Below are positions 1-4,839 of a DNA stretch of 6,998 bases, piece after piece. Location: contig JAAYHA010000124.1 in assembly GCA_012727545.1 (NCBI GenBank), forward strand, positions 1 through 6,998, given 5' to 3'. The stretch's first letter is position 1. Every line of letters begins with the position of its first letter. The stretch is from Synergistaceae bacterium (GTDB lineage: Bacteria; Synergistota; Synergistia; Synergistales; Synergistaceae). The notes below the pieces were generated by a model. The model saw only the letters and a list, made by a program, of their open reading frames with translations. It made no database searches and had not been told where the DNA came from. Made by a program: the position numbers and the translations under genes.

Positions 1-826
1 CAGCTTCGATAAAGAATCCGCCGTTTGCAGCAAGCTGTTTGAGAAGCGGTTCTGTGTGTGCGTCGTTTGTGCAGAAGAACGCGGTATTTTTCCCGTATTT
101 GCTTACCCATGCAGGTGTCTTTTCAAGGATGAACTGCTGTGCTCCTGCTACGCCTACGTCGCTGGTCGGGTCGGGAGCTGTCTCAAATACAAATTTCATG
201 CCGAGGTCTTTGCAGGCCTGCTCCATGATGAGACGGCGCCTTCCCAGTGTTTCATAGCTCATGTGACGGGGGAAGGAGATATGGACAAAGGTGTCGCATC
301 CGAGTTCTTTTGCTGTGTGGATGATCAGATAACCGCGGGAGACGAAGTCTGCATTGATCGTAAGGTCTGCGACCGATGAGATAACGTTCGGGTCTTCGTG
401 TGCTTCTCCGGCGAAGCACAGGATGTCAGGGCGTTTTTCCTTGATGCGGCGGAACCCTTCAGCGGTTCCGGGGATCGCCTGGTTGACTACGACTACCTTC
501 ATGTCAGGGTCATCAGCAAGTCCTGCTATCTGCGCGATGGTGGTTTCCATCTCAGACATGAAGTTGTCGGGGTAGGTCAGATGCTTGATCATTCCGCCTG
601 TTGAAACATCGCCATATTTCTGGATCGCAAGTTCCGCTCCGCGAAGGTCATCTTCGCTCTGAGAAACTGTACCGGTAACGATACCGATGTGGAAGGCTGC
701 CTTTTCGGGGGCTTTGGCCTCTTCCTGTGCCGGCTGTTCTGCCGGCTTGTTTGCTGTCTGGGTCATAAAGAAGCCCAGAGCCAGCACAACAACTACACCA
801 ATGATCATCAGGGTTTTCTTTGACAT
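1..826 (-). CDS. DUF3798 family solute-binding protein, paralog 1 (partial, C-terminus off the left edge)
   Basis: 275 residues are visible, reading leftward from an ATG at 826-824 with an AAAGGAGG ribosome site 8 bases upstream; the frame is still open at position 1. The N-terminus has two lysines and a hydrophobic helix (about residues 5-22), then a Pro/Glu/Ala/Gln-rich linker (about 28-43), then the conserved domain from residue 45. There is no clear AxA cleavage site and no lipobox cysteine, so it may stay membrane-tethered. The domain closely matches the complete paralog at 3396-4589 (about 70% identity by eye), with shared blocks such as DNFMSEMETTI, HISFPRHMSYE and TSDVGVAGAQQFILEKTPAW. 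I recognise the family as DUF3798, uncharacterised, with a periplasmic-binding-protein look. A role in solute capture outside the membrane is inferred from export and from the ABC genes next to the paralog. It lies downstream of the dehydrogenase on the same strand but has its own promoter. Any partner ABC genes would be beyond the left edge. Confidence 0.88.
   Translation of the reverse strand, partial: MSKKTLMIIGVVVVLALGFFMTQTANKPAEQPAQEEAKAPEKAAFHIGIVTGTVSQSEDDLRGAELAIQKYGDVSTGGMIKHLTYPDNFMSEMETTIAQIAGLADDPDMKVVVVNQAIPGTAEGFRRIKEKRPDILCFAGEAHEDPNVISSVADLTINADFVSRGYLIIHTAKELGCDTFVHISFPRHMSYETLGRRRLIMEQACKDLGMKFVFETAPDPTSDVGVAGAQQFILEKTPAWVSKYGKNTAFFCTNDAHTEPLLKQLAANGGFFIEA
190..226 (-). repeat. 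37-bp perfect inverted repeat, left arm (inside DUF3798 paralog 1)
   Basis: The reverse complement of this stretch is identical to 3945-3981 in the second DUF3798 gene. It encodes MEQACKDLGMKF in both. Similarity continues on both sides at a lower level, so this is the best-conserved core of a longer inverted duplication, not a separate element. Confidence 0.9.
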
Positions 827-907
827 GAAATCATCCTCCTTTAAAATAGTTGAATATAAGAAGTAGTTTTTTGCTGCAGCTTTAAAAATGTTTTGCTGTT
901 TGTCCCG

Positions 908-922
908 GAGTTCGCTGAACTC
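908..922. repeat. Perfect hexamer inverted repeat in the leader of DUF3798 paralog 1
   Basis: GAGTTC, a 3-base spacer, then GAACTC. It starts about 11 bases downstream of the -10 box at 933-938, so it lies at the very start of the expected transcript. It could be an operator or a short 5' hairpin; there is no U-run after it, so it is not an intrinsic terminator. The related hexamer CAGTTC occurs at 943-948 (inside the promoter spacer) and at 970-975. Function is inferred only from position. Confidence 0.45.
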
Positions 923-932
923 TATAAACTAA

Positions 933-961
933 ATTCTATAATCAGTTCACACCTATGTCAA
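933..961 (-). promoter_or_regulatory. Sigma-70-type promoter for DUF3798 paralog 1
   Basis: Read on the minus strand: TTGACA (961-956), a 17-base spacer, then TAGAAT (938-933). The -35 is a perfect consensus match and the -10 matches at five of six positions. Transcription should start near 926, giving a leader of about 100 bases before the ATG at 826. A perfect 10-bp palindrome, GTCAATTGAC (957-966), overlaps the -35 box and could be a regulator half-site pair. No intrinsic terminator is visible between this promoter and the dehydrogenase stop, so read-through from upstream is also possible. Confidence 0.7.
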
Positions 962-981
962 TTGACTGCCAGTTCAGCATA

Positions 982-1863
982 TTATTCTTCCTCCGGATCA
1001 TAGAGACAATATAATGATTGTGTCCCGGCCTCATCCAGTCCCCCTTCCGATATTTCCTCATAAAGCTCCCTCGTAAGAGAGAGGGCCGGCATGTCAAGCC
1101 CTATCTCATCCGCAGATTCCTCCGCAAGTTTCATGTCTTTGATGTAATGTTTTACGAAAAAGCCCGGATCGAAATCCCCGTTCAGTATCCTGGGACCGTA
1201 GTTTGTAAGGCTCCAGCTGCCTGCAGCCCCTCCGGATATCGCTTCAAGGACCTCTTTCTGGTCAAGGCCGCATCCCTTTGCAAAAGCCAGACCTTCGCAC
1301 ATTCCCGTCATAGTTCCCGCAATGGTTATCTGGTTGGCCAGTTTTGTGTACTGCCCGCAGCCGGCCTTACCCATGTGCCTTATGTTCGTGCCCATCAGCC
1401 TGAAGTAGGGGAGGGCGCGTTCGAAATCTTCTTTCTCTCCGCCGACAAGGATAGTCAGCTTTGCTTCCCTTGCCCCCTTGTCTCCTCCGGTCACAGGTGC
1501 GTCAAGGACGGATATTCCTTTTGACCTGGCCTCCTCCCATATCCTTTCTGCCAGTTTGGGGCTTGATGTAGTCATGTCCACCAGCAGCGATCCTTTGGCC
1601 GCCGAAGCAATAAGTCCGTTTTTGCCAAGGTAGACATCCTCTACATCTTTGGGATAACCGACGATCGTGAATATGATGCTGCATTTGGAGGCCAGCTCTG
1701 AAGGCGAATTTTCCCAGACTGCCCCCGCCTGTATAAGCTTTTCGGCTTTGCTTTTTGTCCTGTTGTATACGTGGACTTCATTTTCCCCGGCGAGAAGGTG
1801 TCCCGCCATGCTTGAACCCATCACTCCGGTCCCGATAAAACCCACAATAGTCCTGTCGCTCAT
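982..1863 (-). CDS. NAD(P)-dependent beta-hydroxyacid dehydrogenase (3-hydroxyisobutyrate / 2-hydroxy-3-oxopropionate reductase family)
   Basis: This 293-residue protein is the usual length for the family, which interconverts a beta-hydroxyacid and its semialdehyde in the cytoplasm. The N-terminal Rossmann fold has the dinucleotide motif G11-T-G13-V-M-G16. The strand that follows ends in N34-R35-T36, without the acidic residue typical of NAD-specific enzymes, which suggests NADPH use. The substrate-binding signature is D121-APVTGG, and the catalytic lysine is K174 in GCGQYTKLANQ (168-178). The C-terminal half is the all-helical domain. The ATG at 1863 follows AAAGGA at a normal distance. The gene starts 16 bases after the M24 peptidase stop, so the two are probably one operon. 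The exact substrate (3-hydroxyisobutyrate, tartronate semialdehyde, succinate semialdehyde or other) cannot be decided from sequence. The family assignment is firm; the precise reaction is not. Confidence 0.9.
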   Translation of the reverse strand: MSDRTIVGFIGTGVMGSSMAGHLLAGENEVHVYNRTKSKAEKLIQAGAVWENSPSELASKCSIIFTIVGYPKDVEDVYLGKNGLIASAAKGSLLVDMTTSSPKLAERIWEEARSKGISVLDAPVTGGDKGAREAKLTILVGGEKEDFERALPYFRLMGTNIRHMGKAGCGQYTKLANQITIAGTMTGMCEGLAFAKGCGLDQKEVLEAISGGAAGSWSLTNYGPRILNGDFDPGFFVKHYIKDMKLAEESADEIGLDMPALSLTRELYEEISEGGLDEAGTQSLYCLYDPEEE

Positions 1864-1879
1864 TGGATCATCCTTTCTG

Positions 1880-2989
1880 TCATCCGTTTTTTACTGCAGT
1901 AAGTTCACGCGGTGAATGGTTCAGTGCCTCGCCTGTGCCGTCCGGCCTTACTGCAACCAGGTTTTCGATCCTTACTCCAAATTTGCCCGGCAGATAAATA
2001 CCCGGTTCAACGCTGAAAACATTTCCCGGCTCAAGAGGTTTGTCATTCCCCTCAATGATAAAGGGAGATTCGTGGACAGCCAGTCCTATTCCATGGCCGA
2101 CCCTGTTAAAGAAAAAGTCTCCATATCCTGCGTCGACTATGACCTTTCTTGCCGCCCTGTCGACATCCTGGCCTGTTGCTCCCGGCCTCACTGCCGCTTC
2201 TCCTGCTGCCTGCGCCCTTCTGACTGTTTCGTATACCTTTTTCTGTTCATCGGTCGGAGCCCCTACGAAAAGTGTCCTCGTAGTGTCTGAGCAATATCCG
2301 TTGTGCCTTCCCCCAAGGTCAAGTATGATGACGTCATTTTTTTCGATCACCCTTTTGTCTCCTGAGTAGTGGGGCATTGAGCCGTTTGGTCCGCTGGCGA
2401 CTATGGGGCCGAAAGACATCTCGTAGCATCCGGCCTCTTCAAAAAACTGAGGTATCATCTTCATGATGTCCCTCTCTGTCATTCCGGGCCTTATGAAATC
2501 AATGAGCTTGTAAACGACCTTATCTACCATTCCGGATGCTTCTCTCAAAAGATCAAGCTCATCTTCATCCTTGCGTGAGCGAAGGGGATCCAGCACCTTT
2601 AAACCGTTACAGAGCTGAATATCCATAGTATCCCTAATTGCAAGCATGTCGACCGCCCGTACTCCGTCGTTGAATGCGATCTTTTTCCCCACAAGCCCCA
2701 GTTTTTCGCATCCCAGCCTGAAGGCGTCCGTGAAACCTTCATGGTCGTTCCATTCCGCATAAAATGGAATATCTCCGAAAGCATTTTGCATCTCTTCTTT
2801 GTAAAGCAGCGGTGTCATTGCGAAACACTGGGCATCCTTTGAGATCATCAGTCCCCTTACCCTCTCGTCAGGGTGGGTGTCTAGACCGCTGATATACTCC
2901 AAATCGGTCGAAGGTCCGAGATATATCCCGTCAAACCCCAATGAACTTAACTCATGTGCCAGTTTCTTCAGCCTGTTTTCTCTGATCAA
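1880..2989 (-). CDS. M24 family metallopeptidase, Xaa-Pro dipeptidase/aminopeptidase-like
   Basis: The protein has 369 residues, typical of PepQ-type enzymes. The N-terminal creatinase-like domain (about 1-135) is followed by the pita-bread catalytic domain. All five expected dinuclear-metal ligands are present: D224 (LDLGG), D235 (CSDTTR), H299 (VGHGIG), E328 (SVEPGIY) and E342 (RIENLV). The accessory histidines H207 (MPHY) and H306 (VHESP) are also there, so it should be catalytically competent. The expected role is cytoplasmic cleavage of Xaa-Pro peptides; related enzymes in the fold act on other substrates, so specificity is inferred. There is no signal peptide. The start is a TTG at 2989-2987, because GGAGG lies 7 bases upstream and the next in-frame methionine, residue 48, is well inside the first domain. 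It is the first gene of a probable two-gene operon with the dehydrogenase and is divergent from the DUF3798/ABC genes. Confidence 0.92.
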   Translation of the reverse strand: MIRENRLKKLAHELSSLGFDGIYLGPSTDLEYISGLDTHPDERVRGLMISKDAQCFAMTPLLYKEEMQNAFGDIPFYAEWNDHEGFTDAFRLGCEKLGLVGKKIAFNDGVRAVDMLAIRDTMDIQLCNGLKVLDPLRSRKDEDELDLLREASGMVDKVVYKLIDFIRPGMTERDIMKMIPQFFEEAGCYEMSFGPIVASGPNGSMPHYSGDKRVIEKNDVIILDLGGRHNGYCSDTTRTLFVGAPTDEQKKVYETVRRAQAAGEAAVRPGATGQDVDRAARKVIVDAGYGDFFFNRVGHGIGLAVHESPFIIEGNDKPLEPGNVFSVEPGIYLPGKFGVRIENLVAVRPDGTGEALNHSPRELTAVKNG

Positions 2990-2996
2990 ATTTATC

Positions 2997-3001
2997 CCTC
3001 C
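2997..3001 (-). promoter_or_regulatory. Ribosome binding site that fixes the TTG start of the M24 peptidase
   Basis: On the minus strand this reads GGAGG, with 7 bases between it and the TTG at 2989. No ATG or GTG start exists at a suitable distance, so the TTG is the supported initiation codon. Confidence 0.75.
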
Positions 3002-3051
3002 GAAATCTGTTAAAATGGTCCGCTGTTCGTATCTTTGAAGCTCATAAAGAA

Positions 3052-3072
3052 CCTGACGTATCTTATGTCAGG
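3052..3072. promoter_or_regulatory. 21-bp palindrome, candidate operator upstream of the M24 peptidase
   Basis: CCTGACGTA and TATGTCAGG flank a TCT centre, giving nine pairs with one G-T. It lies 63 bases upstream of the peptidase start and about 180 bases upstream of the rightward promoter-like element. On the minus strand its CTGACA could act as a -35 box (five of six), although the matching -10 17 bases on, TTTATG, is poor. Size and symmetry fit a dimeric repressor site, or a hairpin if transcribed. No regulator gene is present in the window. Confidence 0.4.
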
Positions 3073-3253
3073 GTCCTCTATTATCATACTACTTGGAGAT
3101 CTTATTATCTATATGGGAAAGAATGTCCTGGTATCATGTCTTCAATGGCAAAAAGTACAAAGAAGCTGCTGTAAAGCTGTGAAGAAGGCCTGGAGGTGGT
3201 TTCAAGGAGCGTTGTCGGATCAAAGAGTTGTATTTGTGGCAGATCAGTCAGTC

Positions 3254-3282
3254 TTGACTTATGGGCACTGCGGGAATACCAT
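3254..3282 (+). promoter_or_regulatory. Possible promoter for DUF3798 paralog 2
   Basis: TTGACT (3254-3259), a 17-base spacer, then TACCAT (3277-3282). The -35 matches consensus at five of six positions, while the -10 matches only four. A better -10-like hexamer, TATACT at 3284-3289, has no -35 at the right distance. Initiation would be near 3289, leaving a leader of about 105 bases. The placement fits the gene, but the element is only moderately convincing. Confidence 0.35.
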
Positions 3283-3395
3283 TTATACTGTGCAGCATCT
3301 CCGGTTCATTTTTTTTCAGGAGGAACTGCAGCTGTTCTGCCGGAGCTTTCTGATCAGAAAACTCCCATTCCCAAATATAACAGGAGGAGTACTTG

Positions 3396-4589
3396 ATGAA
3401 GAAACATGCGGTCTGTTTTGCAGTTGCGCTGGTCCTGGCCCTTGTCTTCTGCGGTTCTGCCTTTGCTGCCGCGCCATTTCACATAGGCGTAGCGACACTG
3501 ACGGTCTCACAGGCGGAGGACACATACCGTGGGGCAGAAAGGCTTATCAAGGAGTACGGTGATGTTGCTTCAGGCGGAATGATCCGTCACGTAACAATGC
3601 CTGACAATTTCATGTCTGAAATGGAGACCACCATCTCCCAGATAGTGGGGCTCTCAGACGATCCGAAGGTCAAGGTCATTGTGGTCGATGATGCGATCCC
3701 GGGAACAACAGAGGCATTCCGCAGAGTCAAGGAGAAACGCCCTGATGTTCTCTGCTTTGCAGGCGAACCCCAGGAAGACCCAGCTGTAATTTCAAGCACA
3801 GCAGACTTTGCAATAGGCGTAGACAACATAATGCGAGGATACCTCATAATAAATACAGCTAAAAAAATGGGAGCAAAAACATTCGTACACATTTCCTTCC
3901 CGCGTCACATGAGCTATGAGCTTCTTTCAAGACGGCGTGCGATAATGGAGCAGGCCTGCAAAGACCTCGGCATGAAATTTGCATTTGAGAGCGCTCCGGA
4001 CCCGACCAGCGACGTAGGTGTAGCCGGAGCCCAGCAGTTCATTCTTGAAAAGACACCGGCTTGGGTGAACAAATACGGCAAAGACACGGCTTTTTTCTGC
4101 ACAAACGATGCTCAGACGGAACCCCTGCTCAAGCAGGTCGCAAAGTTCGGAGCGATATTTGTCGAGCCTGACCTGCCGTCACCGCTCATGGGATATCCCG
4201 GGGCTTTCGGGATAGACCTCTCTAAAGAAGCAGGCAACTGGCCGGCAATAGTTAAAAAGGTCGAAGCCGCAGTCATCAAGGCAGGCGGCAAGGCCAGAAT
4301 GGGAACATGGGCCTACTCATACGGATGGAGTACGACCTGTGCGCTTGCCGAATACGGCAAAAGGATAGTTGAGGGCAAAGCGAAGCTTTACAACCTCAAA
4401 GACCTGTGGAAGTGCTATGATAAGTTCACTCCGGGTGCAGCGTGGAACGGGGCGCAGTACTTTGATGTGGCAAAGGGTGTCAAGAACAAGAAATTCACGT
4501 TGGTCTACCAGGACACCTATGTCTTCGGAAAAGGTTACATGAAAGCTACGGACGTAGTGGTCCCAGAAAAATATCTGACCATAAAATAG
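3396..4589 (+). CDS. DUF3798 family periplasmic solute-binding protein, paralog 2 (complete)
   Basis: 397 residues from the ATG at 3396, which sits 8 bases after AGGAGG; the in-frame TTG just before it (3393) is closer to the ribosome site and less likely. The N-terminus is a classic cleavable signal peptide: MKKH, a hydrophobic core, then SAFA before AAPF, so cleavage is expected near residues 24-26 and release to the periplasm is likely. The cysteine at 19 is not in a lipobox. The mature protein shows alternating alpha/beta character like periplasmic binding proteins, for example VKVIVVDDAIPGT (92-104), KTFVHISFP (161-169) and TAFFCTNDAQTEP (231-243). The family is DUF3798, with no known ligand. 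The following ATPase and permease on the same strand suggest it feeds that ABC transporter. An intrinsic terminator lies 35 bases after the stop, so it may be transcribed partly alone. Family and export are well supported; the solute-binding role is inferred. Confidence 0.92.
   Translation: MKKHAVCFAVALVLALVFCGSAFAAAPFHIGVATLTVSQAEDTYRGAERLIKEYGDVASGGMIRHVTMPDNFMSEMETTISQIVGLSDDPKVKVIVVDDAIPGTTEAFRRVKEKRPDVLCFAGEPQEDPAVISSTADFAIGVDNIMRGYLIINTAKKMGAKTFVHISFPRHMSYELLSRRRAIMEQACKDLGMKFAFESAPDPTSDVGVAGAQQFILEKTPAWVNKYGKDTAFFCTNDAQTEPLLKQVAKFGAIFVEPDLPSPLMGYPGAFGIDLSKEAGNWPAIVKKVEAAVIKAGGKARMGTWAYSYGWSTTCALAEYGKRIVEGKAKLYNLKDLWKCYDKFTPGAAWNGAQYFDVAKGVKNKKFTLVYQDTYVFGKGYMKATDVVVPEKYLTIK
3945..3981 (+). 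repeat. 37-bp perfect inverted repeat, right arm (inside DUF3798 paralog 2)
   Basis: Identical to the reverse complement of 190-226 in the first DUF3798 gene. The arms are about 3.7 kb apart in opposite orientation, with the peptidase and dehydrogenase genes between them. Confidence 0.9.
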
Positions 4590-4624
4590 GATGAACAGAA
4601 GAGGAATGAAATAAAAAAACAGCT

Positions 4625-4670
4625 AAAACCGGATATGGCCTTTTATTACAAAAGGCTTATCCGGTTTTTT
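4625..4670 (+). terminator. Intrinsic terminator after DUF3798 paralog 2
   Basis: A long two-part hairpin: outer stem AAAACCGGAT (4625-4634) with ATCCGGTTTT (4659-4668), inner stem GCCTTTT (4638-4644) with AAAAGGC (4650-4656), and loop ATTAC. The stem ends in a run of six T bases (4665-4670). It starts 36 bases after the stop codon. It separates the binding-protein gene from the ATPase and permease genes, implying either a separate promoter for those or partial read-through. Confidence 0.9.
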
Positions 4671-4682
4671 GGTTCGCATGTA

Positions 4683-4798
4683 TTGATAATATAGAGAACA
4701 ATTAAGTGTATAATATTATGGTGTTGGTTACGAAAGGCATTTATGGCCGGCTTTCTTTTGTATTGTTGTTGGAATATGGTTTTTCTGTTATATATATA
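4683..4798 (+). promoter_or_regulatory. AT-rich promoter region for the ABC ATPase operon
   Basis: Two weak candidates lie between the terminator and the ATPase. One is a perfect TATAAT at 4709-4714, but its only -35-like partner, TTGATA (4683-4688), is 20 bases away, longer than ideal. The other is TTGGAA (4769-4774) followed after 18 bases by TATATA (4793-4798). The terminator just upstream makes a promoter here likely, but which candidate is used cannot be told from sequence. Possible pairing of GAAAG (4732-4736) with CTTTC (4751-4755), followed by TTTT, could add a small hairpin between them. Confidence 0.4.
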
Positions 4799-4839
4799 AG
4801 CGATTGTTTATTTAGTATTAAGAAAAAGAGGTGAAGCGA

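Larger units (their letters stand above)
2990..3395. other. Divergent intergenic region between the M24 peptidase and DUF3798 paralog 2
   Basis: 406 bases with no convincing gene. Going rightward it holds the peptidase ribosome site, a 21-bp palindrome (3052-3072), a stretch with no clear signals but a possible 19-codon reading frame (3123-3182), a promoter-like element facing right (3254-3282), and a leader with an eight-base T run (3309-3316) and two AGGAGG sequences (3318-3323 and 3382-3387). Only the second AGGAGG is placed to serve the DUF3798 start. A long open frame from a TTG at 3035 crosses the region but has no ribosome site and runs out of frame into the DUF3798 gene, so it is not called. 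Confidence 0.6.

Noticed and set aside
39..604. Several plus-strand open frames of 68-107 codons opposite DUF3798 paralog 1
   Set aside because: They are antisense shadows of a gene with clear homology to a second complete copy and a good ribosome site.
1018..2369. Plus-strand open frames opposite the dehydrogenase and peptidase, the longest 168 codons
   Set aside because: They lie opposite genes with full sets of active-site motifs; no ribosome sites or domain features support them.
3393..3395. TTG start for DUF3798 paralog 2 at 3393
   Set aside because: It is only 5 bases from AGGAGG, while the next codon is an ATG at a better distance.
3035..3562. 175-codon plus-strand open frame from a TTG, overlapping the start of DUF3798 paralog 2
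   Set aside because: It has no ribosome site, no recognisable domain, and its last third overlaps the well-supported DUF3798 gene in another frame.
4732..4760. Second terminator-like hairpin between 4732 and 4760
   Set aside because: The continuous stem is only five pairs with an unpaired middle, and it lies where the ATPase promoter or leader is expected; kept only as a remark.
4831..4839. GTG start for the ATPase at 4831
   Set aside because: The GTG is part of the GAGGTG ribosome site for the ATG at 4840, which has a proper 6-base spacing.
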